From positions 1 to 58,088 of the forward strand of contig JAFDVJ010000136.1 in NCBI GenBank assembly GCA_018269075.1: a stretch of 58,088 bases of DNA, given 5' to 3'. This document shows positions 1 through 11,198 of this stretch, one piece after another. The DNA comes from Acidobacteriota bacterium (GTDB lineage: Bacteria; Acidobacteriota; Blastocatellia; Pyrinomonadales; Pyrinomonadaceae). A program made the position numbers and the translations under genes. Under the pieces are notes generated by a model, which was not told where the DNA came from, searched no databases, and saw only the letters and a list, made by a program, of their open reading frames with translations. The first letter of the stretch is position 1, and each line of letters opens with the position of its first letter.

Positions 1-24
1 TGAAAAAGTGAAAAAGTGAAAAAG
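1..24 (+). repeat. Left arm of GTGAAAAA iterated-word repeat
   Basis: Three tandem copies of an 8-bp GTGAAAAA word run from the window edge into the start codon of the four-helix-bundle gene. The arm is probably longer upstream of the window. It is the inverse of the array at 395-440. Confidence 0.8.
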
Positions 25-390
25 AAAATCGAATGTTTCGAGGATCTGTTTATCTGGCAGAAGGCAATAGAATTTGCCAAAGAAATTTACCTCATTACCG
101 AAAAGAAAGGATTGAAGAACGATTTTGGTCTGAAGGGACAAATGCGCGATTCGGCGGTTTCGATATCGAGCAATATCGCCGAAGGGTTCGAGCGGCGTTC
201 CCGAAAGGAGTATCTGAATTTTCTGAATTTCGCCAAGGCTTCGGCCGGTGAGATCAGAAGCCAGTTGTATATCGCTTTTGAAGTCGACTATATCGACCGA
301 AGCGAGCTTGAACAATTACGTGAAAAAGCTAAATTCCTGAGCGGCTCGATCACGAATCATATGAATTCGGTCAGCCGCAGCGAAAGTTAA
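16..390 (+). CDS. Four-helix-bundle protein (S23 / rRNA intervening-sequence protein family)
   Basis: This 124-residue protein has the hallmarks of the four-helix-bundle family first found in intervening sequences of 23S rRNA genes: an opening FEDLFIWQKAIEFAKEIY helix, the core SSNIAEGFERRSRKEY and a following FLNFAKASAGEIRSQL helix. The length is normal for the family. The GTG start lies inside a GTGAAAAA repeat, and the stop is followed within 5 bp by an inverted array of the same word, so the gene fills the space between two repeat arms. No 23S rRNA sequence flanks it. Family members have no agreed biochemical role; the same fold is used by the Avd accessory protein of diversity-generating retroelements, but no reverse transcriptase is present here. 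Family assignment is firm, function is unknown. Confidence 0.88.
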   Translation: MKKKIECFEDLFIWQKAIEFAKEIYLITEKKGLKNDFGLKGQMRDSAVSISSNIAEGFERRSRKEYLNFLNFAKASAGEIRSQLYIAFEVDYIDRSELEQLREKAKFLSGSITNHMNSVSRSES

Positions 391-394
391 TTAA

Positions 395-440
395 ACTTTT
401 TCACTTTTTCACTTTTTCACTTTTTCACTTTTTCACTTTT
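395..440 (-). repeat. Right arm of GTGAAAAA iterated-word repeat (inverted)
   Basis: Five to six tandem copies of ACTTTTTC, the reverse complement of the word at 1-24, begin 5 bp after the stop of the four-helix-bundle gene. They end directly at the ATG of the AAA+ ATPase, which therefore has no room for a Shine-Dalgarno sequence outside the repeat. Confidence 0.85.
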
Positions 441-2285
441 ATGGCTGAAGCAAAGACTTTACCGATTTGGGCCGAGGAACTGCGCAAACGCTACCTGCGC
501 GGCGAGGCTTCGATGTTTATTCTGCACGGCAACGTGTTCGACGCGGTTCTGAACGACGGGAAGATGCTCGGGCTGAGCGAGTTTCTGACCGGCGTTCTTT
601 TGAAGGAATCGCGCGAGAACATCGTCGTCTACAATCTCTCGTCGGGCGCGAGCTTTCCGAAACGGACCGAGACGTTCGCCGACTGGCAGTCGATCGCCGT
701 CGAGCAGGACAAGGCGCGCGTGCTGACGATGCTCGAACGCTCGATCCGGCTGACCGACAAAACGGCCGTCGTGCTCGAATACGCCGAGGCGATCGCGCCG
801 GCCGGTGAGACGAGCTTTCAGACCGACGCCGACCGCGCGTCGATCGTCACGCTGCACCGCTGGTCGTTCCTGCCCGAGATCGAGCGCGGCGACAACATCA
901 TCATCCTGGTCGCCGAAAACATCGCCGAGCTCGCGCCGAAGATCGTTTCGAACCCGAAGATCGCGACGATCGAGATCCCGATGCCGGATTTCTTCACGCG
1001 CAAACAGACGGTCGCGCTGACCGACGAACGATTGACCGAGGAGGACACGAACCGCTACGCCGAGGCGACGGCCGGTCTCAAAGCCGTCCAGATCTCGTCG
1101 ATCCTGCTGCCGCCGCCGCAGGCCGAGGAAGATCTCCACGACCGCGAAGCCTTTATCGAATCGCTGTTGGGGAATTCTTCGGACGCGAAGGCGCGCGCCC
1201 ATAAGCTCGCCGCGCTGACCGACGGGATGAGCCGCGACGAGATCAAAAAGCTCGTCGCGCCCGACGCTGCCGAAGTCGCGCCGCAGAACGACCCGCTCGA
1301 ACGCGCCAAGCAGGAGGCCGACAAGCTGATCGCGAGCCGCAAGCGCGAGATTTTGGAGCGCGAATGTTTCGGCCTCGTCGAATTCGTCGCGCCGGAACGC
1401 GGCTTCGAGATCGTCGGCGGGATGGAAGAGGTCAAAAAAGATTTACTGGTGATCGCCGACAGCATCCGCAAGGGCAACCGCGCGCGCGTCCCGATGGGCA
1501 TTCTGTTCACCGGCCCGATGGGCACGGGGAAAACCTTCGTCGCCGAGACCTTCGCCAAGGAATGCGGGCTGACGACGATCAAGCTCAAGAACTTTCGCTC
1601 GAAATGGGTCGGCGCGACCGAGGGGAATCTCGAAAAAATTCTCAGCGTCATCAAGGCGATCGGGCAGGTGATCGTGATCGTCGACGAGGGCGACCGCGCG
1701 TTCGGCAACACCGACGGCGACGGCGACGGCGGCACCTCGTCGCGCGTCATCGCGCGGATCAAGGAATTTATGTCCGACACCTCGAACCGCGGCCGGATCC
1801 TCTTTCTCGTGATGACGAACCGGCCCGACAAATTGGATGTCGATCTCAAACGCGCCGGCCGGTTGGACCGTAAGATTCCTTTTTTGTATTCGCAGACGCC
1901 CGAGGAAGTCGAACAGGTCGCGAAGGCGCTTTTGCGAAAGAACAAGATCGTCACCGACGTCGATTTAAGCGATCTCAGAGAAGAATTCTCGAAAAAGCTC
2001 GTCGGCTATTCGAACGCCGACGTCGAAGCGGTGCTTTTGATGGCCAACGACGACGCCGCGCGCGAGGCCGGCGACAACGCGGCCGTCCTCAAAGAGCATT
2101 TCATCCGCGCGGCCAACGATTATTTCCCGAGCCGCGACATCGAATTACTGGAATATATGGAATTGCTCGCCGTCTTCGAATCGTCGAGCCGGAGATTTCT
2201 GCCGCTCAAATACGCCGGAATGTCGCCCGAAGAGCTCGACCTGAAACTTCGCGAACTGCGAATGCGGATCGGCAATCGCCGGTGA
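441..2285 (+). CDS. AAA+ family ATPase
   Basis: This 614-residue cytoplasmic protein has one complete AAA+ module in its C-terminal half: Walker A GPMGTGKT at residues 358-365, Walker B VIVIVDEGD with D415/E416, and a second region of homology reading MTNRPDKLDVDLKRAGRLDR with the arginine-finger position. A C-terminal helical lid follows. The N-terminal half (about residues 1-300) begins FILHGNVFDAV and looks like an ATPase-related domain without a P-loop. That fits an ATP-driven remodelling enzyme; the substrate is unknown. The ATG abuts a repeat array, so translation probably relies on an A/T-rich leader rather than a normal ribosome binding site. It is not a protease fusion, because no HExxH is present. 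Confidence 0.85.
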   Translation: MAEAKTLPIWAEELRKRYLRGEASMFILHGNVFDAVLNDGKMLGLSEFLTGVLLKESRENIVVYNLSSGASFPKRTETFADWQSIAVEQDKARVLTMLERSIRLTDKTAVVLEYAEAIAPAGETSFQTDADRASIVTLHRWSFLPEIERGDNIIILVAENIAELAPKIVSNPKIATIEIPMPDFFTRKQTVALTDERLTEEDTNRYAEATAGLKAVQISSILLPPPQAEEDLHDREAFIESLLGNSSDAKARAHKLAALTDGMSRDEIKKLVAPDAAEVAPQNDPLERAKQEADKLIASRKREILERECFGLVEFVAPERGFEIVGGMEEVKKDLLVIADSIRKGNRARVPMGILFTGPMGTGKTFVAETFAKECGLTTIKLKNFRSKWVGATEGNLEKILSVIKAIGQVIVIVDEGDRAFGNTDGDGDGGTSSRVIARIKEFMSDTSNRGRILFLVMTNRPDKLDVDLKRAGRLDRKIPFLYSQTPEEVEQVAKALLRKNKIVTDVDLSDLREEFSKKLVGYSNADVEAVLLMANDDAAREAGDNAAVLKEHFIRAANDYFPSRDIELLEYMELLAVFESSSRRFLPLKYAGMSPEELDLKLRELRMRIGNRR

Positions 2286-2288
2286 AAC

Positions 2289-2315
2289 GGAAAACAGACT
2301 GTCAGTTTGTTTTCC
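2289..2315 (+). terminator. Possible terminator after the AAA+ ATPase
   Basis: A near-perfect inverted repeat (GGAAAACAGACTG facing CAGTTTGTTTTCC) lies just after the stop codon. The T-rich part is within the stem rather than after it, so the call is tentative. Confidence 0.3.
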
Positions 2316-2371
2316 CGCGCCGCGGGAAATGAGCGGACGGAGATGATAAAATACGGAGAGGGGAAAATTAA

Positions 2372-2668
2372 ATGGAGACGCTGCCGGATTACCTGCGGAA
2401 ATACGGTCGGATTCTAAAAAACGTCTTTCCGGGCGGCCTCAATGAGGAAGACCTCGAGATCCTGATTTTTCTTCTCTCCGAAGATTTCTCTCAGCGAAAT
2501 CTGGCGAGTTTGATCGCGATCTGTTTCGACAGGGATTATCATCGCGTTTTGAACCTCGTGTACGGGGCGGAAGATTACGAAAGCGGAAAAAATCCGGAAA
2601 GGCTCGAAGAAATCAGAACGGCCCTGATCGTCAACGGTTATGACGGCGATTTATACGCGAATTATTAA
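2372..2668 (+). CDS. Small acidic protein of unknown function (DUF3349-like?)
   Basis: A 98-residue, soluble, strongly acidic protein. A GGAGAGGGG purine tract about 10 bp before the ATG gives it a good ribosome binding site. The central VFPGGLNEEDLEILIFLLSE resembles the start of mycobacterial DUF3349 proteins (a YPEGVP..DY..LLALL pattern), and the C-terminus ends with NGYDGDLYANY. I have no alignment behind that resemblance. No catalytic motif, signal peptide or membrane segment is visible. It stands alone between the ATPase and a repeat-rich gap. Confidence 0.6.
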   Translation: METLPDYLRKYGRILKNVFPGGLNEEDLEILIFLLSEDFSQRNLASLIAICFDRDYHRVLNLVYGAEDYESGKNPERLEEIRTALIVNGYDGDLYANY

Positions 2669-2807
2669 CGCAATGGACGAAAGATACCGGACGGTCGCGA
2701 TTGTCGGTTTTTCGAAAATGAAAAAAGCTGCATCGATAAACAGGCAGACTTTTTCAAATTTAAGCGCCCTGACAATATGAGATTGGACCGTGCCGAAAGC
2801 CGACTCC

Positions 2808-2978
2808 AAAATTCCCCTCCTTTCGAAGGAGGGGTGCCCGCAGGGCGGGGTGGTTGACAGCCCGCGAGCAAACCACCCCGGCGCTGGCGCGCCACCCCTC
2901 CTTTCGAAGGAGGGGAATTATTTTGACTAATTTCAAATAATCGGAAGGAGGGGAATTATTTTGATCTAATTTCAAATA
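2808..2978. repeat. CCCCTCCTTTCGAAGGAGGGG inverted-repeat element with partial duplication
   Basis: Two copies of a palindromic core (CCCCTCC TTTCGAA GGAGGGG) at 2814-2834 and 2895-2915 flank GGTGG/CCACC segments in inverted orientation, giving a long cruciform-capable element. The right end, from GGAAGGAGGGGAATTATTTT onward, is repeated once more at 2943-2978. The gap 2669-3010 holds nothing else that I recognise. Confidence 0.75.
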
Positions 2979-3010
2979 ATTTGAATCCTTAGCTTTTCCA
3001 CTTTTAAATT

Positions 3011-3373
3011 ATGAACATCGACGACCGCGTCTACCGCGAAAAAGTTTACGAGATCGTCCGCGAGATTCCCGCGGGCCGCGTGATGACCTACGGGCAGATT
3101 GCCGAAATTCTCGGCGAGGGCTACACGGCGCGGACCGTCGGGTATGTGATGCACGCCGCCGAATCGGAGGACGTGCCGTGGCAGCGCGTCATCAATTCGC
3201 AGGGCAAATGCTCGACCGCCAGGCTTTTTCTGCCCTACAACGTCCAGCAGAAAATGCTCGCGGACGAGGGCGTCGAGTTCGACGACAAGGGGAAATGCGA
3301 TCTCGCGAAATACCGCTGGTTTCCCGAAGGCAGCGCGCCGGCGGACGACGAGCAGCCGACGCTTTTCGGTTAA
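3011..3373 (+). CDS. Alkyltransferase-like protein (MGMT family, no active-site cysteine)
   Basis: A 120-residue homologue of the DNA-binding half of O6-alkylguanine-DNA alkyltransferase. The winged-helix start is EIVREIPAGRVMTYGQIAEILG and the reactive-loop region reads VPWQRVINSQGK. In true methyltransferases that loop is PCHRV; here tryptophan W57 occupies the cysteine position, as in alkyltransferase-like (ATL/YbaZ) proteins. Those proteins bind alkylated guanine and flag it for nucleotide excision repair instead of removing the group. Length and C-terminal FPEG tail fit the ATL class. It should therefore not be annotated as a methyltransferase. It stands alone; no repair genes are nearby. 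Confidence 0.9.
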   Translation: MNIDDRVYREKVYEIVREIPAGRVMTYGQIAEILGEGYTARTVGYVMHAAESEDVPWQRVINSQGKCSTARLFLPYNVQQKMLADEGVEFDDKGKCDLAKYRWFPEGSAPADDEQPTLFG

Positions 3374-3422
3374 TAGCTTTCACGAAAAAATACGAATTAT
3401 TTCAAGGATTACAAGGGTTTTT

Positions 3423-4688
3423 ATGATAAATAAGGGATTGATTTTACTCGCTCTGTTCTTTTCTTTTTCGATCGCCGCCGGCGCCCAGCAGCGCTTCGTC
3501 GCCGATCTTTCGGGCCGGCAGGAAGTTCCGGCCAACGGTTCGACGGCGCGCGGGTTCTGCCGGCTGACGATGTTTCAGCAGCCGGTCCTCAACTGCAGCT
3601 TTTCCAATCTGTCGAGCGCGCTCACGAACGCGCGGGTCTCGCTCGGCGGCGTCGGCACGAACGGCACGCCGGTTCTGATCGGCATCCCGTTCGACGGCAG
3701 CCCGCAGAGCGGGAATCTGAACGTGACCTTCGTCGCGATCCCGTCGCAGTTTTCCGAGCTTCCGGCGAACCGGATCTACATCAATCTGTCGACCGCGAAC
3801 TTCCCGAACGGCGAGATCCGCGGCCAGTTTCATCTCGCCAACGGCACCTACAACGATTTCGACGGCGACGGCCGCACCGATCTGACCGTCTACCGCACCT
3901 CGAACAACAGTTTTTACGCGACGAGCAGCCTGACCGGCGAGCTTTTCCAGAAACAGATCGGCCAGCCCGGCGATTCGGTCTCGCTGACGGTCGATTTCGA
4001 CGGCGACGCGATCTCGGATTTTTCGATCGCGCGCTACAACGCCGACGCGCTCTGGCGGATCGCCAAAAGCACGGCCGGCGGCAATATCGAGGAAACGCAC
4101 TGGGGCAGCTCCGCCTTCAATGATTTTTTCGCGGCCGCCGATTACGACGGCGACGGCGCGTTCGACATCGCCGTTTTCCGCGCCGGCACGTGGTACATTC
4201 TCGAAAGCTCGACCGGCAGCGTCCGCTACGAGTATTTCGGCCAGTCGGGCGACGTCCCGGCGGCGAACGATTTCGACAAGGACGGCCGGGCCGATCTGAC
4301 GGTCGCGCGGAGCGAGGGCGGCCAGCGCGTCTGGTACGTCCGGCAAAGCTCGAACGGCGCTTTTTATTCGATTCCGTGGGGCCTCAGCTCCGACGCGTTC
4401 TTCACCGGCCGGAGCGACTGGGACGGCGACGGCGCGGCCGACATCGCCGTCATCCGCAGCGAGAGCGGCCAGCGCGTTTTCTACATTCGCCGGAGCTCCG
4501 ACAATCAGCTGCAGATCATCCGCTGGGGTCTCAGCTCGGACGTCGTCAAGCTCGGCGATTACGACGGCGACGGGAAAACCGACGCCGCCGTCACGCGCGC
4601 CGAGAACGGGCAGCGCGTTTTCTACATCCTGCAAAGCGCGACCGGCACGCCGCGCTACGAAACGTTCGGTCTCCAGGGCGATTTTTAA
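3423..4688 (+). CDS. Secreted CHRD-domain protein with FG-GAP/VCBS repeats
   Basis: A 421-residue exported protein. Residues 1-21 form a signal peptide ending in AAGAQQ. A CHRD-like domain follows (about 22-140, FVADLSGRQEVPA ... NRIYINLSTANFPNGEIRGQF). Then come about six FG-GAP/VCBS repeats of roughly 45 residues with Asp-rich calcium-loop motifs such as DFDGDGRTDLTVY and DYDGDGAFDIAVF, expected to form a beta-propeller. The CHRD domain takes its name from chordin; its bacterial role is not established. The combination also occurs in the two 700-residue proteins near 31 and 40 kb. It probably sits in the periplasm or outside the cell. Confidence 0.88.
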   Translation: MINKGLILLALFFSFSIAAGAQQRFVADLSGRQEVPANGSTARGFCRLTMFQQPVLNCSFSNLSSALTNARVSLGGVGTNGTPVLIGIPFDGSPQSGNLNVTFVAIPSQFSELPANRIYINLSTANFPNGEIRGQFHLANGTYNDFDGDGRTDLTVYRTSNNSFYATSSLTGELFQKQIGQPGDSVSLTVDFDGDAISDFSIARYNADALWRIAKSTAGGNIEETHWGSSAFNDFFAAADYDGDGAFDIAVFRAGTWYILESSTGSVRYEYFGQSGDVPAANDFDKDGRADLTVARSEGGQRVWYVRQSSNGAFYSIPWGLSSDAFFTGRSDWDGDGAADIAVIRSESGQRVFYIRRSSDNQLQIIRWGLSSDVVKLGDYDGDGKTDAAVTRAENGQRVFYILQSATGTPRYETFGLQGDF

Positions 4689-4780
4689 CCGAACGAAAGA
4701 CCGGTTTCCCGATCGACGAAAAAGCCGGCGGCGAAACTGATTGGAAACAGATGCGGTTCAGGGTAAGTTCGCCGGTTTGA

Positions 4781-4842
4781 CTGTCCACGAAAACACTAAA
4801 AACACGAAATGATTTCGTGTTTTTAGTGTTTTTAGCGGACAG
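4781..4842. terminator. TAAAAACAC hairpin between convergent genes
   Basis: A long hairpin built from a repeated TAAAAACAC word: the left arm starts CTGTCC and the right arm ends GGACAG, with a turn at AAATGATTT. It lies between the plus-strand gene ending at 4688 and the minus-strand gene ending at 4927 and would end transcription from both sides. Related hairpins occur at 8300, 19111 and 21917. Confidence 0.6.
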
Positions 4843-4926
4843 TTAAACCAACGTTCGCAATTCGGACGATCATTCGATCAAAAGCGGATAAGCCGATAAT
4901 TCCTCTGTTTTTTTGACATCCTGGTA

Positions 4927-8088
<3,162 letters not shown>

Positions 8089-8718
8089 TGAATAACCTTC
8101 GGAACGGGTGATTTGATCTCGAAACTCGAACCGCGCCGGCCGGCCTCGGGACGCGAAAGAATTTCGGCGTTTTTTACTGCTTTAACTCAGAACTGTTCGG
8201 CCCGATCGTTGCCCAAAAGCAATTTTGATAACCTTTGATACATAACGCCGCAAAATTGGCCGGTAAAAGAAAATACCAGCCGGCGATCGGTTGTTTTTCG
8301 ATCCACGAAAGACACTAAAAACACTAAAAAGACACGAATAAAATTTAGTGTTTTTGGTGTTTTTGGTGGACAAAACCGGCCATTCGCCTGGTTGACGAAT
8401 CAAATTCAACCGAAAACGCGCTTCACGAACAAGTCGCCGGTCCGGTCAATTACAGTGCCGAACAAATCTGGCTTTAACTACGAAGCATTATAGTTTTTAG
8501 CGCGGATTTCCGCAATCGGCGGCCGCTTGCCCGACCGCCGCTTGATAAATCGATCTGACTACACGCTCGCGCGTGTAGCTACATTCTGCCGCCCGCTCTG
8601 CGGGCTGAAAACAATCCGTGCCGCGATTTGGTTCGTCCGATTGCGGGGTTATACTTATTTCGTAACAAATATTGCTGCCGGCTTTATCTTCCGGCATTTT
8701 TTTAATCGAAATAATATT
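8089..8718. other. Gene-free divergent region with two hairpins
   Basis: This 630-bp region separates the divergently transcribed BNR-protein and glcD genes and should hold both promoters. I see a TAAAAACAC-word hairpin at 8300-8370 and a small perfect hairpin, CTACACGC-tcgc-GCGTGTAG, at 8559-8578. The glcD frame stays open upstream to 8527, but that extension is Cys/Arg-rich and unlike the family. Confidence 0.6.
8300..8370. repeat. TAAAAACAC-word hairpin
   Basis: The left arm begins GATCCACGAAAGACAC and the right arm ends TTTTTGGTGGA, with CACTAAAAACAC repeats in both. It is a diverged member of the family at 4781. Confidence 0.7.
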
Positions 8719-10143
8719 ATGTATTCATCAATCCACTTCAACGCCAAACCGCGCGCCGTCACGAATGCTTCGAAACCCGAGGTTTTGGAAAAACTTCGCG
8801 CAATCGTCGGCGCCGACAACGTGCTCGTCGATCCCGAACGCGTCGAGCCTTACGGCGGCGACGCCGTCAAGGAAAAGTTTCCGCCCGAAGCGGTCGTCTT
8901 TCCCGAAAGCACCGCGCAAATGGTCGAAATCCTGAAGCTCGCCAACGAATATCTCTTTCCCGTCACGGCGCGCGGCGGCGGCGTCGGCTACACCGGCGGC
9001 GCGGTTCCGATCGAGGGCGGGATCGTCGTCGGCACCGACCGGATGAACAGGATCGTCGAAATCAACGCGGACGATCTCTACGTCGTCTGCCAGCCCGGTT
9101 TGACGACCTACGCGCTTCAGCAGGCGGTCGAAAAATACGGTCTGCTTTTCCCGCCCGATCCCGCGAGCTACAAGGATTCCTACATCGGCGGCAACATCGC
9201 CGAAAACGCCGGCGGGATGCGGACGCCGAAATACGGCGTCACGAAACATTCGGTTCTCGGGCTCGAAGTCGTGACCGCGACCGGCGAAGTGATCCGGACC
9301 GGCGGCCGGACGGTCAAAAACGTCGTCGGCTTCGATCTGACCGGCCTGATCTGCGGCTCCGAGGGAATGCTCGGGATCATCACCGAGGCGACTTTGAAAC
9401 TCCTGCCGATGCCCGAAGCGACGGCGACGGTGCGCGCGAGCTTTAAAACGATGGAAGAAGCCTGCAAAGTGCTGACGCGCTTTACGCCCGAGGGACTGCT
9501 GCCGATGGCGATGGAGGTCGTCGACCGCAACTGCATCGGCGCGATCGAGGAAAACTTCGCCTTCGGCCTCGCGGCGGACGCCGGTGCGATCCTGATCGTC
9601 GCGGTCGACGGTTTTCGCGACGAAGTCGAGAAAAACGCGATCACGATCGAACGGATTCTTAAAGCGAACAACGGCTTCGACATCCTCCGCTCGAAAACCA
9701 AAGACGAGGAAAACAAGCTCTGGGACGTCCGCCGCGCGATCTCGCCGTCGTTGATGAAATACGGCACGCTCAAGATCAACGAAGACGTCGTCGTCCCGCG
9801 CTCGAAAGTGCCCGAGCTGATCCGCAGGGTCGAAGAGATCGGCCGCCGTCACCAGACGTTCGTCGCCAACTTCGGCCACGCCGGCGACGGCAACATCCAC
9901 GTCAACTTTATGTGCGACCGCGCCGACGCCGACTCCGTCGCCCGCGCCCGCGCCTGCGTCAAAGAGACTTTCGAATTGTCGGTCAACTTAGGCGGCTCGA
10001 TCTCCGGCGAACACGGCATCGGCTACGTCAAAGCCCCGTATCTCGACATCGCCGTCGACCGCCCGACGCTCGAAGTGATGAAGGCGATCAAAAAAGTCTT
10101 CGACCCGAACGGCATTTTAAATCCGGGCAAGATGTTCGTTTGA
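8719..10143 (+). CDS. glcD: FAD-linked oxidase, glycolate oxidase subunit GlcD type
   Basis: A 474-residue FAD-binding oxidoreductase of the VAO/PCMH fold. It has the N-terminal FAD segment ARGGGVGYTGGAVP and IGGNIAENAGGMRTPKYGVTKHSVLGLEVV, and the FAD-oxidase C-terminal part with VANFGHAGDGNIHVN and SGEHGIGYVK. These match GlcD and D-lactate dehydrogenase, which oxidise 2-hydroxy acids to 2-oxo acids. I chose the ATG at 8719 because the alignable family sequence starts right after it. The usual partners GlcE and GlcF are absent, so substrate and electron acceptor are open. It is cytoplasmic or membrane-associated. Confidence 0.9.
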   Translation: MYSSIHFNAKPRAVTNASKPEVLEKLRAIVGADNVLVDPERVEPYGGDAVKEKFPPEAVVFPESTAQMVEILKLANEYLFPVTARGGGVGYTGGAVPIEGGIVVGTDRMNRIVEINADDLYVVCQPGLTTYALQQAVEKYGLLFPPDPASYKDSYIGGNIAENAGGMRTPKYGVTKHSVLGLEVVTATGEVIRTGGRTVKNVVGFDLTGLICGSEGMLGIITEATLKLLPMPEATATVRASFKTMEEACKVLTRFTPEGLLPMAMEVVDRNCIGAIEENFAFGLAADAGAILIVAVDGFRDEVEKNAITIERILKANNGFDILRSKTKDEENKLWDVRRAISPSLMKYGTLKINEDVVVPRSKVPELIRRVEEIGRRHQTFVANFGHAGDGNIHVNFMCDRADADSVARARACVKETFELSVNLGGSISGEHGIGYVKAPYLDIAVDRPTLEVMKAIKKVFDPNGILNPGKMFV

Positions 10144-10161
10144 TTTTTATCGCAATAAATC

Positions 10162-10307
10162 CGAAAAAGTTTTGAGTTCCGCCTTCAGGCGGCCAATCGT
10201 TTCACCGTGAATTGCTTTCCATCTGAAACGCGTAGCCGCCTGAAGGCGGAACTCAAAACTTTTTCGAAACGCGCGGCCGCCTGAAGGCGGAACTCATAAC
10301 TTTTTCG
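10162..10307. repeat. 32-bp repeat in three copies, one inverted
   Basis: A 32-bp sequence with the palindromic core CCGCCTTCAGGCGG occurs at 10162-10193, as a perfect inverted copy at 10235-10266, and as a one-mismatch copy of that at 10276-10307. Each has an AACTTTTTCG end. The element sits immediately after glcD and between convergent genes, so it may also end transcription. Confidence 0.85.
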
Positions 10308-10319
10308 TAAAATGCGCGC

Positions 10320-10367
10320 CGTCTTCGAGGCGTTCCCGAAACCCTTAAAGGGAACGCTTCGAAGACG
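10320..10367. terminator. 18-bp stem hairpin between convergent genes
   Basis: CGTCTTCGAGGCGTTCCC pairs with GGGAACGCTTCGAAGACG (one G-T wobble) around a 12-nt loop. It lies downstream of both glcD and the minus-strand gene at 10412. No T-run follows on either strand, so Rho-independent termination is uncertain. Confidence 0.4.
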
Positions 10368-10411
10368 GGGCGCGGTCGGATCGGCGCGGATGCGGTGCCG
10401 GGTCCGAAACT

Positions 10412-11077
10412 TTACGGGAGATTGTCGAAATAGATGTAGTCGGCGAGCGCGTCCATCACGGCCTGCGGCGTCAGATCCTGTTCGGTCAGCTTGCGGTCGA
10501 ACTTGATGTTGAAGCGCGAGCCGCCCTGGAGACGTTTTTCGGCGATCCGGATCTTCGCGATCTCGGCGGTCTGCGCGGCTTCGGCGCGGCGGTAATCGTC
10601 GTTGCGCTCGCGCTCGCGGCGCAGATAACCGAGCTCTTCGCGGATTTCGCGGCGGCGGCGCTGGTCGGTTTCGCGTTCGAGGCTTTCTTCGAGCCACCGT
10701 TCGCGGCGGCTTTTCGGCGTCGACGAGACGTAGCTGCTCGGGACCGATTCGTCGCCGAACGTGCCGTAGCCGCCGCCGTTCAGTTGAAACTCGATGTGCT
10801 TGTCCTTGACCTTGATCTTGGTGATCGTCACCGAATCGCCCTCGCGGAGGCTGACGCCGTATTCTTTGAGCAGGTCGCCGTAACGGTTGTAATCGACGCC
10901 GCGGTCACGTTCGGGATAGACGTTGACGCCGTCTTTGGTCGCGGGCATATCGAGCCGGATCTCGACGCGCCGGCCCTCGAAATAGCGTTTCAGATAATCT
11001 TCGCTCTGCGCCGAAGCGGCGACCGCGACGGCGGCGATCGTCAGGATCAAAGAGATAACAGGTTTCAGGTATTTCAT
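10412..11077 (-). CDS. Secreted charged protein of unknown function
   Basis: A 221-residue exported protein. The ATG at 11077 is preferred because it begins a clean signal peptide (MKYLKPVISLILTIAAVAVAASAQ). Residues 25-110 form a small beta-rich region (VEIRLDMPATKDGVNV ... VTITKIKVKDKHIEFQLNGG). Residues 120-180 are highly charged and probably coiled-coil (RRERWLEESLERETDQRRRR). The C-terminus reads LTPQAVMDALADYIYF. I do not recognise the family. It is encoded alone, convergent with glcD. Confidence 0.75.
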   Translation of the reverse strand: MKYLKPVISLILTIAAVAVAASAQSEDYLKRYFEGRRVEIRLDMPATKDGVNVYPERDRGVDYNRYGDLLKEYGVSLREGDSVTITKIKVKDKHIEFQLNGGGYGTFGDESVPSSYVSSTPKSRRERWLEESLERETDQRRRREIREELGYLRRERERNDDYRRAEAAQTAEIAKIRIAEKRLQGGSRFNIKFDRKLTEQDLTPQAVMDALADYIYFDNLP

Positions 11078-11198
11078 ATCAATAATTTCCACGGTCATTT
11101 TATAAATTTTTTTGAATCGGGCGGTGTTGCTCGCCCATAAATAAGACGCGCGGTTTTATAAGTTTTTGCGGAAAGGAGTTTTGGAAGTCTCGGAAGTT

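Noticed and set aside
1..440. Diversity-generating retroelement (Avd-like protein)
   Set aside because: No reverse transcriptase, template repeat or variable repeat is present near the four-helix-bundle gene.
1..440. Intervening sequence inside a 23S rRNA gene
   Set aside because: The right flank is a protein-coding gene and no rRNA-like sequence is seen on either side, although the left flank is outside the window.
8527..8718. 64-codon N-terminal extension of GlcD
   Set aside because: The extension is Cys/Arg-rich with no family similarity; the conserved FAD domain starts just after the ATG at 8719.
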